From positions 1 through 64,000 of the forward strand of contig JBMNCQ010000065.1 in assembly GCA_049366715.1 (NCBI GenBank): DNA of 64,000 nt, in the 5' to 3' direction. A program made the translations under genes and the position numbers. The stretch is from JBMNCQ01 sp049366715. Lineage in GTDB: Bacteria; Bacillota; Peptococcia; Peptococcales; BICA1-8. The notes beneath the pieces were generated by a model. That model was not told the origin of the DNA. It did no database searches and saw nothing but the letters and a program-made list of their open reading frames with translations. Of the stretch, positions 35,147 through 43,677 are shown one piece after another. The stretch's first letter is position 1. Every line of letters starts with the position of its first letter.

Positions 35147-35228
35147 CACTTTGCAATTTTGCAAAGTGGCTAAGGAATACAGTACCGAAACGCGCCCTTT
35201 GTGGAAACTGAAAATGGGCGCGTTTTTT
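35147..35228 (+). ncRNA. Possible short transcript with its own terminator
   Basis: A perfect 10-bp hairpin (CACTTTGCAA / TTGCAAAGTG, 35147-35168) is followed by a strong terminator: AAACGCGCCC pairing with GGGCGCGTTT, T-run to 35227. No gene precedes this second terminator after the modC terminator at 35127, so it may end a small RNA or be a back-up terminator. No promoter was found between the two. Confidence 0.4.
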
Positions 35229-35328
35229 GTTTGCAAAAAGATGAAGTATCTATCTATACAGGAGGGTAAAATTCTGGTACAATTGTTAGTATCTAGTATT
35301 AATAGTTGGTCATAAAGGAGGAAATTAA

Positions 35329-36852
35329 ATGTCGATCAGGGAAGCGTTATACAAGTCCGCAGCAAATTACCCGGAAAAAACCGCCGTTTATTGCGGAGAA
35401 GAGGAGATGACCTATCGTCAGCTAGCAGATCAAGTAAACAGGCTGGCTAACGGTCTAGGAAAGCTTGGGTTGAAAAAAGGTGACCGGGCGGCTGTGATGC
35501 TGTCAAATTGTCCGGAATTTGTCGTTGCATATTTTGGCATTATCAGTACAGGTGCAGCTATTGTTCCCATAAATCCTCTTTTTAAAGGCGAAGAGTTAAA
35601 ATATATTCTAAATGATGGGAATATCAAAATACTTATTACGGCAGTTCCTTTTCAACCTCTGGCGGAGAGTATCCAAAGTGAGGTCGAATCGCTGGAAAGT
35701 CTGATTATTACCGGCGGTCAAACAGGAAAGAATGTCTATGCTTTTCAAGAATTAATTGCAAATTCTTCAGCAGAACCCCTTAAAATTGCAATCGATCCCG
35801 GGGATATTGCTTCCTGCCTCTATACTTCCGGAACTACCGGGAAACCCAAGGGGGCACTTTTAAGTCATGATAACTTACTCTTCGATGCGGAAGCTACTTT
35901 ACAGCATTTAAATATTGGCTCTGCGGAAAACTATCTTTGTGTGCTGCCTTTATTTCATTCTTTTGCGGAAACTGTCTGTATGCTGATCCCAATCTACAGC
36001 GGCGCCAGCTTGACGATTTTAGATAAGTTCAGGCCGGATTTAGTTTTTAAAGAGATTGAAAATAAAAGAATCACTCTCTTTGCAGGAGTGCCTGCAATGT
36101 ATGGCGCCTTTCTCTCTGCTGTTAAAGAACCCAAGACGTATGATCTTTCTTCGTTAAAATTATGCTTTTCCGGGGGCGCGCCTCTCCCGGTAGAAATCAT
36201 GAAGTTTTTTGAAGAAAGGTACGGTGTTACAATGATTGAGGGCAATGGTCCTACGGAGACTTCCCCGGTTTCTTATGCCAACCCGACCCAGGGAATCAGA
36301 AAGCCCGGTTCGGTGGGTATTCCTATTCCCGGAGTGCAGGTAAAAATAGTAGATAAGAATGATGCCGAAGTGCCTGTTGATGAAATAGGGGAGATTTGTG
36401 TTAAGGGCAGAAATGTCATGCAGGGTTACCTGAATCGTCCTGAAGAAACTCAAGAGGTTTTAAAAGGAGGGTGGTTTCATACCGGTGATTTAGGCAAAAA
36501 GGATGAAGACGGTTATGTCTACATAGTAGACCGGAAAAAGGATATGCTGATCGTAGGAGGCTTAAATGTTTACCCCCGGGAAGTAGAAGAGGTGCTTTAC
36601 CGGCATCCTGCAGTGCTGGAGGCTGCCGTAATAGGGATCAGCAATGATCTGCGGGGCGAAGTACCTAAAGCATTCATCGTATTGAAGCCTGACAGCAAAG
36701 TTGATAAGAAAGAGTTAACGGCCCACTGCCGTAAAAATTTAGCCAATTATAAATGTCCTAAACAGTTCGAATTCTGCGCAACAATCCCGAAAACAGTCAC
36801 AGGTAAAATCGATAAAAAACTTTTAAGAGAAGGTAAAAGCATTGGGTTATAA
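35329..36852 (+). CDS. Long-chain fatty-acid/acyl-CoA ligase (AMP-forming)
   Basis: A 507-residue adenylate-forming enzyme that activates a carboxylic acid as its AMP ester and transfers it to CoA. The P-loop-like A3 motif is CLYTSGTTGKPKGALLSHDN; A5 is MIEGNGPTETSPVSYANP; A7/A8 are WFHTGDLGKKDEDGYVYIVD and RKKDMLIVGGLNVYPREVEE; and the catalytic A10 lysine is in KTVTGKIDKKLLRE. Length and motifs fit medium- or long-chain ligases; exact chain length is not predictable. AAAGGAGG precedes the ATG. No beta-oxidation genes are adjacent. A short GC hairpin and the tag gene follow. Confidence 0.92.
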   Translation: MSIREALYKSAANYPEKTAVYCGEEEMTYRQLADQVNRLANGLGKLGLKKGDRAAVMLSNCPEFVVAYFGIISTGAAIVPINPLFKGEELKYILNDGNIKILITAVPFQPLAESIQSEVESLESLIITGGQTGKNVYAFQELIANSSAEPLKIAIDPGDIASCLYTSGTTGKPKGALLSHDNLLFDAEATLQHLNIGSAENYLCVLPLFHSFAETVCMLIPIYSGASLTILDKFRPDLVFKEIENKRITLFAGVPAMYGAFLSAVKEPKTYDLSSLKLCFSGGAPLPVEIMKFFEERYGVTMIEGNGPTETSPVSYANPTQGIRKPGSVGIPIPGVQVKIVDKNDAEVPVDEIGEICVKGRNVMQGYLNRPEETQEVLKGGWFHTGDLGKKDEDGYVYIVDRKKDMLIVGGLNVYPREVEEVLYRHPAVLEAAVIGISNDLRGEVPKAFIVLKPDSKVDKKELTAHCRKNLANYKCPKQFEFCATIPKTVTGKIDKKLLREGKSIGL

Positions 36853-36865
36853 TTGATCAGTCATA

Positions 36866-36890
36866 AGGGCGGTCCGAACCGCCCTCATTT
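36866..36890 (+). terminator. Weak terminator-like hairpin between ligase and tag
   Basis: AGGGCGGT, loop CCGA, ACCGCCCT, followed by CATTTTAT. The T-run is interrupted, so some transcription into tag is probable. Confidence 0.6.
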
Positions 36891-36909
36891 TATAAGGGAG
36901 GTATGGACG

Positions 36910-37467
36910 ATGAAAAGATGTCCCTGGTGTGGTGATGATGAATTATATATGAAATATCATGATGAAGAATGGGGTGTCCCTGTCCACGATGATCATAAGC
37001 ATTTCGAATTTCTGGTTTTAGAGTCGGCCCAAGCGGGTTTAAGCTGGTTGACTGTTTTAAGAAAGAGGGAGAACTACCGCCGGGCTTATGATAATTTCGA
37101 GCCGGCAAAAGTAGCGGCGTATGATGAGAGCAAGATCAATGAGCTGCTTAGTAATCCGGGTATTATCCGAAACCGCAGAAAAATAGAAGCATCCGTAAAT
37201 AATGCCGGCAGATTCCTGGAGGTGCAAAAAGAATTCGGCAGTTTTGATCAATATCTCTGGTCTTTTGTGGACAATAAACCGCTTAAAAATGCCTGGACCG
37301 ATCTCGGACAAGTGCCGGCCAGTACCCAATTATCCGATAAGATTAGCCGAGACCTTAAAAAGCGGGGATTTAAGTTTATCGGTACGACCATCATCTATTC
37401 CCATCTGCAGGCGGTGGGCTTAGTCAATGATCATCTGCAGGACTGCTTCAGATATCGGCAGGTCTGA
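36910..37467 (+). CDS. tag: DNA-3-methyladenine glycosylase I
   Basis: A 185-residue base-excision repair enzyme that removes 3-methyladenine from alkylated DNA. It opens with MKRCPWCGDDELYMKYHDEE, which carries the zinc-binding Cys and His of the Tag family. The segment FEFLVLESAQAGLSWLTVLR follows with the conserved aromatic pocket, and HLQAVGLVNDHLQDCFRY supplies the C-terminal His/Cys ligands. GGGAGG at 36896-36901 selects the ATG at 36910 over an earlier in-frame TTG at 36853. Normal length. Confidence 0.95.
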   Translation: MKRCPWCGDDELYMKYHDEEWGVPVHDDHKHFEFLVLESAQAGLSWLTVLRKRENYRRAYDNFEPAKVAAYDESKINELLSNPGIIRNRRKIEASVNNAGRFLEVQKEFGSFDQYLWSFVDNKPLKNAWTDLGQVPASTQLSDKISRDLKKRGFKFIGTTIIYSHLQAVGLVNDHLQDCFRYRQV

Positions 37468-37584
37468 ATGATTGCCGGAAACTGTTCGGGGATGAAAATC
37501 AAAACAAGTCTGCTGCCGCAATTAAGTGCCAGCGTGAAAATCAGAGCCGGATGCGAACATTTATTTTTCTCTAGGGAATTATCG

Positions 37585-37618
37585 TGTTAAAATATAGCTA
37601 AAGATGATGATTTTAACA
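37585..37618. promoter_or_regulatory. Inverted repeat upstream of nadE
   Basis: TGTTAAAAT and ATTTTAACA are exact reverse complements 16 bases apart, ending 19 bp before the nadE start. Possible operator or hairpin in the leader; the binder is unknown. Confidence 0.45.
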
Positions 37619-37637
37619 TAGTAAAGGGGTAGGAAAA

Positions 37638-39587
37638 GTGGATAACATGGGTTTTGTTAAGGTTGCTGCTGCTTCTCCGAAATTAAAAGTGGCTAACCCT
37701 CAATATAATATCGGCGAAATAGAAAAGTTAATCAGAGAGGCAGTTAAGAACGAGGCCGCCTTAATGGTTTTTCCGGAGTTAAGTATTACAGGATATACCT
37801 GCGCAGATCTTTTTCACCAGCAGAAGCTCTTAAGTCAGGCTTTGTGTTCGTTGGAAGAATTAGTGGATAAGACCAAAGACACGGAAATCCTGGTTCTGGT
37901 AGGGCTGCCGTTAATCATTGATGCTGTTTTGTATAATTGTACTGTTGCATTCCAGCAGGGGAAATTACTGGCTGTTGTACCGAAAATGTTTATCCCTAAT
38001 TATAAAGAATTTTATGAGAAAAGGTGGTTTACTTCAGGTAGTGCGATAGCAGGCCGGAAGAAAACAATTAAATTATTGGCTGAGGATGTTCCCTTCGGCC
38101 ATGTATTGCTTACCAGCAGTCAGCTGGGCTTTACCTTAGGCATAGAGGTTTGTGAAGATCTCTGGGCACCGATTCCCCCCAGCTCTTACCAGGTGTTAAC
38201 AGGGGCCAATATAATTGCTAATCTGTCGGCTAGTAATGAATTGGTTGCGAAATCCGAATACCGCAGGCAATTGATCACCCAGCAGAGTGCCAGAGCCCTA
38301 TGTGGTTATGTATATGCTTCGGCCGGTGTTTATGAGTCTACTACCGATATGGTCTTCGGGGGCGAATGTCTGATTGCTGAGAACGGTAATGTTCTAAAGG
38401 CTTCCCCGCGATTTGTCCGGGATAATGTTATCATTTACAGTGAGATAGATACCGGGAGATTAGCGGCAGAAAGACAGTTATATAAAACCTTCGGAGATGC
38501 CGCGGACCATCAATTAAACGTATCCTATCAGATCAAAGAAGTCTTTTACACAGGGATACTGGATATCGGGCAAAGAGGCTTAACCCGGGTTATATCTCCG
38601 ACCCCTTTTATTCCCGCTAACCCGGTAACTGTTCATGAGCATTGTGAGGAAATTTTTAATATTCAAGTTGCCGGATTGGCCAAACGTATTGAGCACACAG
38701 GGTTAAGCAAGGCTGTTATCGGTGTTTCCGGCGGGTTAGATTCGGCTTTAGCCTTGCTGGTCGCAAGCCGGACATTTAATGTTTTAAAAATTCCGGCTCC
38801 AAATATCATTGCGGTTACTATGCCTGGTTTCGGCACGACCGATAAAACCTACGAAAATGCCTTGATTTTAATGAATTCCCTTAAGACAACGATTAAAGAG
38901 ATTAGTATTAAAGAGGCTTGTCTGCAGCATTTTAAAGATATCTCCCATAATCCTTTAGAGCATGATATTACATATGAAAACAGCCAGGCCCGGGAGCGGA
39001 CGCAAATCCTAATGGATATTGCCAATAAAGAAGGGGGGCTGGTTATCGGGACAGGGGACCTTTCCGAATATGCCTTGGGCTGGAGCACTTATAACGGGGA
39101 CCATATGTCTATGTACGGAGTCAATAATAGTATACCGAAAACCTTAGTGCGGTTTCTGATTAAGTGGGTGGCCGAAAATGTAATGGATCACCAAACCCGG
39201 AAAGTCTTGCAGGATATCATCGATACCCCGATCAGCCCGGAACTTTTACCGCCTGATTTACAAGGCAGGATCCGGCAGAAGACGGAAGATGTGGTGGGTC
39301 CTTATGAACTGCATGATTTCTTTATTTACTATGTTGTTAGATTCGGGATGGAGCCGAAAAAAGTATTGTTTCTGGCCCGGCAAGCTTACGGGGATAAGTA
39401 TTGCCGGGAAGAACTAAAAAAATGGCTGGGGGTTTTCTACCAAAGGTTTTTCAGCCAGCAATTTAAACGTTCTTGTATGCCGGACGGACCTAAAGTAGGA
39501 ACAGTAAGTTTCTCCCCCCGGGGGGATTGGCGGATGCCCAGCGATGGTGATGTAAGGATTTGGCTCACAGAATTGGAAAACAGCTGA
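37638..39587 (+). CDS. nadE: Glutamine-dependent NAD+ synthetase
   Basis: A 649-residue two-domain enzyme catalysing the last step of NAD synthesis, with ammonia from glutamine. The N-terminal nitrilase-type glutaminase has Glu in MVFPELSITGYTC, Lys in VPKMFIPNYKEFYE and Cys in GIEVCEDLWAP. The C-terminal synthetase has the PP-loop VSGGLDSALALL and GTGDLSEYALGW. The length fits the long glutamine-dependent type rather than the ~270-residue ammonia-only form. GTG start close behind GTAGG; an ATG three codons in is an alternative. It converges on an MFS gene with only 2 bp between the ends. Confidence 0.96.
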   Translation: MDNMGFVKVAAASPKLKVANPQYNIGEIEKLIREAVKNEAALMVFPELSITGYTCADLFHQQKLLSQALCSLEELVDKTKDTEILVLVGLPLIIDAVLYNCTVAFQQGKLLAVVPKMFIPNYKEFYEKRWFTSGSAIAGRKKTIKLLAEDVPFGHVLLTSSQLGFTLGIEVCEDLWAPIPPSSYQVLTGANIIANLSASNELVAKSEYRRQLITQQSARALCGYVYASAGVYESTTDMVFGGECLIAENGNVLKASPRFVRDNVIIYSEIDTGRLAAERQLYKTFGDAADHQLNVSYQIKEVFYTGILDIGQRGLTRVISPTPFIPANPVTVHEHCEEIFNIQVAGLAKRIEHTGLSKAVIGVSGGLDSALALLVASRTFNVLKIPAPNIIAVTMPGFGTTDKTYENALILMNSLKTTIKEISIKEACLQHFKDISHNPLEHDITYENSQARERTQILMDIANKEGGLVIGTGDLSEYALGWSTYNGDHMSMYGVNNSIPKTLVRFLIKWVAENVMDHQTRKVLQDIIDTPISPELLPPDLQGRIRQKTEDVVGPYELHDFFIYYVVRFGMEPKKVLFLARQAYGDKYCREELKKWLGVFYQRFFSQQFKRSCMPDGPKVGTVSFSPRGDWRMPSDGDVRIWLTELENS

Positions 39588-39589
39588 AA

Positions 39590-40996
39590 TCATTCACTTA
39601 ACACATATGCTTTTTTGATAAAGAGAGTAAGGAATAAGCCGATAAAAGCGAGGACGGCAGTTACGAAAAAGGCAGCATTCATGCCGCTGATCATCGCTTC
39701 GGCGGGAATTTTGGTATGAGTACCGGCAGCAGTGTTGCTCATTATGGTAAAAAGCATGGCAGTTCCGATAGAGCCTGCTACCTGACGCATGGTATTGGTC
39801 AAGGCAGTACCGTGGGGCAGCAGGTGTTTTTGTAATTGATTGAGCCCGGCAGTTGTCAAAGGCATCATTACCATGGAAATGCCCAGAATACGGATCGCAT
39901 ACATAATCGTTAAAAATACCAGGGAAGTGGATTCCCCTAGATTTGTAAAGGGGATGGTTGCCCCGGTTAAGAGCAGGAGTCCGGCAAAAGCTAAGCCCCG
40001 GACCCCGAACTTATCGAAAATACTGCCGGCAACAGGCGAAGCTATTCCCATTAAGATGGCTCCGGGAAAAAGGATCAGTCCCGATTGCAGGGCTGAATAT
40101 CCTCTGCTCTGGATATACAAAGGAAGAAGTGTTTCCACTCCAATCATGGAAATAAAGACAATCATACTAATGAGAGTGGTCAAAGTAAAAACAGGGTTTT
40201 TTAGTATGCGCAGTTCCAAAACCGGTTTTTTCAGGATGAGCTGTCTCCAGATAAAAGTGAGTAGCCCCAGAATTCCAATGAACAGTGTCAGCAGCACATC
40301 ACTGCTTCCCCACCCATGTGTCCCGGCAGTGCTGAAACCGTACAGTATGCCTCCGAATCCGGCAGATGATAAAACGATAGAGAGAAAATCTAATTTGGGA
40401 TTTATTACTTTGGTGACATTTTTCAGGGTAAATACTGCCAAGATAATATCTAAAAGGGCGATAGGCAAGATTAAATAAAACAAATAGCGCCAGGAATGAC
40501 TGTCCACGATCCACCCCGATATCGTCGGCCCGATGGCCGGGGCGAAGGCGATGACAAGTCCCGTCATCCCTAAGGCTGCTCCCCGTTTTTCGATGGGGAA
40601 AATAAATAAAAATACTGTCTGCATCAGAGGCATCATAACTCCCGCTGCTGAAGCCTGTACAATCCGGCCCAGTAAGAGGACGGTAAAATTAGGCGAGACG
40701 GCGGCGATGAGAGTTCCTAAAGCAAACACGCTGATGGCAGTAATAAATAGTTTCCGTGTGGAAAACTTTTCAATTAAGAAAGCCGTAATGGGAATCATGA
40801 TTCCATTTACCAGCATAAAAACAGTGGTCAGCCACTGTACTTGTGCGGCTTCGATGTTTAAGTCGTTCATGATGGCAGGTAAGGCCGTTACTAAGAGAGT
40901 TTGGTTGAGAATGGCTATAAAAGAGCCGGTCAGGAGAATACCTGCAATGACTTTGGCATTATACGAACCGGCGGGATCTTTTGCTGCGTTTTCCAT
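39590..40996 (-). CDS. DHA2-family MFS drug exporter (EmrB/QacA type)
   Basis: A 468-residue transporter with about fourteen membrane helices. It carries motif A-like and motif C elements: MLVNGIMIPITAFLIEKFST between helices 2 and 3, and MTGLVIAFAPAIGPTISGWI in helix 5, the antiporter signature. Family members export drugs or toxic metabolites against protons. The N-terminus (TGSFIAILNQTLLVTALPAI) is the conserved first helix. The ATG is preceded by GAGGAAAA. No regulator or adaptor gene is attached; substrate unknown. Confidence 0.92.
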   Translation of the reverse strand: MENAAKDPAGSYNAKVIAGILLTGSFIAILNQTLLVTALPAIMNDLNIEAAQVQWLTTVFMLVNGIMIPITAFLIEKFSTRKLFITAISVFALGTLIAAVSPNFTVLLLGRIVQASAAGVMMPLMQTVFLFIFPIEKRGAALGMTGLVIAFAPAIGPTISGWIVDSHSWRYLFYLILPIALLDIILAVFTLKNVTKVINPKLDFLSIVLSSAGFGGILYGFSTAGTHGWGSSDVLLTLFIGILGLLTFIWRQLILKKPVLELRILKNPVFTLTTLISMIVFISMIGVETLLPLYIQSRGYSALQSGLILFPGAILMGIASPVAGSIFDKFGVRGLAFAGLLLLTGATIPFTNLGESTSLVFLTIMYAIRILGISMVMMPLTTAGLNQLQKHLLPHGTALTNTMRQVAGSIGTAMLFTIMSNTAAGTHTKIPAEAMISGMNAAFFVTAVLAFIGLFLTLFIKKAYVLSE

Positions 40997-41001
40997 CTGA
41001 T

Positions 41002-41529
41002 TTTCCTCTTTTCTGTAATAGACTTAGAATATTAATAAGTTTATAGGTTCATGTGTATTATCATAAGTAGTTTTAAATCTTAAGTCAAGAATGAATCGGT
41101 TAAGAATTACGTGTGATCTTGTGAATTTTATTAAAAATGGGAGTGAAGGAACGCTTATTCCTTAAAACAAGTAATGAGTCACTGGAAACCGGGGGATTGT
41201 TTCCAGTGACTCATTTTCTCTTTAAAGGTCAGTTGTTGACGGTATTATCCACGAATATTAATGATTACCTGTTTAAACTGCTCGATTTTGTTCCGGCCAG
41301 TAAATCAGTCTTAATATCATAGTGAAGTGAGATGTTGTTTTCAAAATAGCGGCATTTATTGTCAAAATAACATTTTCAACTGTTGCGCGAAGATTAAAGT
41401 CAGTAAAAATTAATTTTAGATTTGCAAAGCAACCTAGATGACTAGGTTTATCCGGGGTTATTATTTTTCTTCCAGCCTTTAGGGTTTAAAATGATTAAAA
41501 ATTAATCATCCGGGGCTAAAAAATAAAAA
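41002..41529. other. Gene-free stretch between MFS and XRE genes
   Basis: 528 bp with no convincing gene; the hairpin at 41173-41215 is the main feature. Related TTGTTTTCAAAATA and CAAAATAACATTTTC strings at 41333-41380 form a loose inverted repeat. Confidence 0.5.
41173..41215. terminator. Perfect 17-bp hairpin, orphan
   Basis: AATGAGTCACTGGAAAC and its exact complement around a 9-base loop, followed by TTCTCTTT. No gene ends directly before it on either strand. The tail is weak for a terminator, so another role is possible. Confidence 0.5.
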
Positions 41530-41901
41530 CTATTTAGTTTTTGGTGCCGTCTGGGAAGTAATCACGTGGATATACCCCTGAATATCCCGCTTGTTTTGCT
41601 CGTTTAATGTCCGGTAGGCCTCCAGGAGTTTTCTTTCTTCGTCGCTTAAGTACACAGCTGCTTCCTCCTTAACTTCCGCATTATTCAATAAGGTCATCGG
41701 TGAATCACCTGTAAGAAGCCAGTCAGCAGAAACATTAAACACTTTCCGTAAAGCCAGCAGGGCATTTGCCGAAGGCGCAAATTTATCATTTTCCAGTTCG
41801 CTTAAGTTCCCTGTTGATAAGCCGGTTCTTTCTTTTACATCCGTTAAAGAAAGCTTCCTTAGTTTTCGTGCATAATGTATTCTTTGACCAATGCTGTCCA
41901 T
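41530..41901 (-). CDS. XRE-family repressor
   Basis: A 123-residue regulator. Residues 3-60 are a Cro/C1-type helix-turn-helix (SIGQRIHYARKLRKLSLTDV, then LSTGNLSELENDKFAPSA). A linker follows, then an acidic C-terminal helix (YLSDEERKLLEAYRTLNEQN) typical of SinR/Xre-like dimerising repressors. CGGAGGT selects ATG 41901; a longer frame to 41943 would run through the promoter. It is divergent from a second small XRE gene. An 18-bp operator lies in its promoter spacer and an inverted copy in the facing promoter, so it likely represses both. Confidence 0.88.
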   Translation of the reverse strand: MDSIGQRIHYARKLRKLSLTDVKERTGLSTGNLSELENDKFAPSANALLALRKVFNVSADWLLTGDSPMTLLNNAEVKEEAAVYLSDEERKLLEAYRTLNEQNKRDIQGYIHVITSQTAPKTK

Positions 41902-41914
41902 AGTAGATACCTCC

Positions 41915-41982
41915 GTATATTCTCTGATATCGGATAAAAACAAGGAAGTTTACTTGACTTTATCTGATATCAGAGATATTAT
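41915..41982. promoter_or_regulatory. Face-to-face promoters with operators in both spacers
   Basis: Plus strand: TTGACT (41954-41959), 17 bp, TATTAT (41977-41982). Minus strand: TTGTTT (41943-41938), 17 bp, ATATAC (41920-41915). Each spacer is filled by one copy of TTTATCyGATATCAGAGA (plus 41959-41976; minus 41938-41921), a single-base variant pair centred on GATATC. A third partial copy, GATATCGGAT, is at 42031-42040. Confidence 0.75.
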
Positions 41983-42068
41983 AGTGATGTGATTAACTTT
42001 TAATCATAATATTGTATTTATTTTACCATAGATATCGGATTTGCGAGAATAGTATTTTAAAAGGAAGG

Positions 42069-42269
42069 ATGAAAAGGGGGATGAAAAAACGGAAACTAAC
42101 TCCTTTCGGGGAGCAAGTTAAAGCAAGGTTAATAGAACTCAATATGACTCAAAATAAATTAGCAGAAAAGCTGGGAACATCCGACGTATATCTAAGCATG
42201 ATTCTTTACGGAGTAAGATCGGGTCGGAAGTATCTTGACGATATTAAAAAAATTCTCAAAATCCAATAA
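42069..42269 (+). CDS. Small XRE-type HTH protein
   Basis: A 66-residue protein that is essentially one Cro/C1-type domain: LTPFGEQVKARLIELNMTQN, KLAEKLGTSDVYLSMILYG, then a basic tail. It resembles small regulators or toxin-antitoxin/phage-type repressors. The start could be 42069 or 42081; both have purine-rich sites that are too close to be ideal. It reads from the plus-strand promoter at 41954-41982, under the divergent XRE repressor. A diguanylate cyclase gene follows 157 bp later. Confidence 0.75.
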   Translation: MKRGMKKRKLTPFGEQVKARLIELNMTQNKLAEKLGTSDVYLSMILYGVRSGRKYLDDIKKILKIQ

Positions 42270-42426
42270 CAGATACGGTTTATTTTTGGCCGGAAAATTG
42301 AAATATCTGTCAGATAGCGGGCGGAGAATAATCAGAATGGGAAAAACCAAGAGGGGGAATAACAATGATAAATGCAGGCAGGTTTTCAGGAAGTTGCGGA
42401 AACGTTTTTATTATGGAGGAACCTGG

Positions 42427-43137
42427 ATGGATAAATATATGGAAAGAATTCTTAAACCGATTTTTGCCCTTTTAGACGGGGAAGGTAAAATACGGTATTG
42501 TAATGTGAATAATCATGAGGTAATCGAAAGGTTATTTGCGGAAATAAATCTGCGTAAATATCTGGACAGCGGTGATGATCTAAAAAAAGAAGTTGCGGGT
42601 TTCAGCGTAAATGTTGAGAAGATAAGTTTCGCAGGAAAGGTTTTATGGGTAGTAACCATCGAAAACGAAGCTTACCTCTTAATGTATAAAGATTTGGCTA
42701 CAGGACTTTTTAACCGCAATTATTGGGAACATATCAAAAGTCAGATGATAAAGCCGCCGGGGAGTATTCCTTACTCAATTATCATCATTGATATTGACAA
42801 TCTCAAAGATTTGAACGATAAGCAGGGGCATCTGCAAGGGGATAAGGCGATAAAAATTGTAGGTTCCGCCATTAAAGAGGGGATCCGGGATAATGATATC
42901 GCTATTCATTACGGAGGAGACGAATACCTTATTATTTTGCCGGATACGAAAGAAGAAGGTGCCCGGAAGGTCATTCGGAGGATCAGGACGGAAATAGCAC
43001 TTAAGTCTGAAAATGAAAACATCAGGGTAGAGATAAGCGCCGGTATCGCTTCCTCCGACAGCATTTGTGATTTTGAGAAAATGGCTCAGATCGCAGATAA
43101 AAATATGTATTGTGAAAAAGAACAAAAAAGGCTATAA
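42427..43137 (+). CDS. GGDEF-domain diguanylate cyclase
   Basis: A 236-residue protein that would make cyclic di-GMP. Residues 1-100 look like a small PAS-like sensory module (ILKPIFALLDGEGKIRYCNV). Residues 105-236 are the GGDEF domain, beginning DLATGLFNRNYWE, with metal-binding Asp in IIIIDIDNLKDLND. The active-site loop is GGDEY, a seldom used but tolerated form of GGDEF. An RxxD inhibitory site (RDND) lies five residues before it, so product inhibition is expected. GGAGGA six bases upstream selects ATG 42427; the open frame reaching back to 42235 overlaps the XRE gene. No membrane segment. Confidence 0.9.
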   Translation: MDKYMERILKPIFALLDGEGKIRYCNVNNHEVIERLFAEINLRKYLDSGDDLKKEVAGFSVNVEKISFAGKVLWVVTIENEAYLLMYKDLATGLFNRNYWEHIKSQMIKPPGSIPYSIIIIDIDNLKDLNDKQGHLQGDKAIKIVGSAIKEGIRDNDIAIHYGGDEYLIILPDTKEEGARKVIRRIRTEIALKSENENIRVEISAGIASSDSICDFEKMAQIADKNMYCEKEQKRL

Positions 43138-43201
43138 CAAAATACGAAAATTAATCATATAGAATTTTGTAGGGAGTTGCACACTAAGATGAGGTGGTTA
43201 A

Positions 43202-43372
43202 ATGAGTGATCATGTACTTAAAGCTCTGGAATGTCAAATAGAAATGATACGGGCCAAGCTGGAGAATCTCGTCACTGAAAAGGGAGTGACCAATGAAGAA
43301 GTCCTCGAATGCAGCAGGGAACTTGATAAACTCATTGTGACATACCAGAGAATCGTGATGCTCAAGAAATAG
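43202..43372 (+). CDS. Spo0E-like sporulation phosphatase
   Basis: A 56-residue helical hairpin protein of the Spo0E family (PF09388), which dephosphorylates Spo0A~P and holds back sporulation. It reads MSDHVLKALECQIEMIRAKL in helix 1, and helix 2 carries the family motif SRELDKLI. GAGGTGG four bases upstream makes the start sure. It lies 64 bp after the diguanylate cyclase on the same strand, which suggests a joint link to lifestyle decisions. Other Spo0E-like proteins of this size can act on other response regulators, so Spo0A is the likely, not proven, target. Confidence 0.85.
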   Translation: MSDHVLKALECQIEMIRAKLENLVTEKGVTNEEVLECSRELDKLIVTYQRIVMLKK

Positions 43373-43677
43373 CAGGTTAAGCTGATTGCTTAGAATTCAC
43401 TGGACGGAGGTAATACAAAAGCCAATGTATTCTAAACGATCAGCATTTTTCTTGGCTGTGTGGAGCTTGCTAGATATCTGCCGGAGAATTATAATGTAAG
43501 TAATACTTGTTCAGAGTACTACAGAAGCGGTTTGATTAGTCAGTCTGCTCTAAATTGTTCTAATTTGCGTAAAAACTGGCTATTCATCGTTTAAGGTAAA
43601 GAGAGGATGTAGAAAGGAAGCTGTTCTTGGGCAGCGGGCAGGGCCGGATGATTTTAGAGTATGGGGAGTTGATCAGC
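43373..43677. other. Gene-free stretch
   Basis: 305 bp between the Spo0E-like gene and the next gene. I see no hairpin with a T-run and no clear promoter. Confidence 0.4.

Noticed and set aside
41137..41322. 61-codon frame across the orphan hairpin
   Set aside because: It runs through a perfect hairpin, has no ribosome site and no recognisable sequence.
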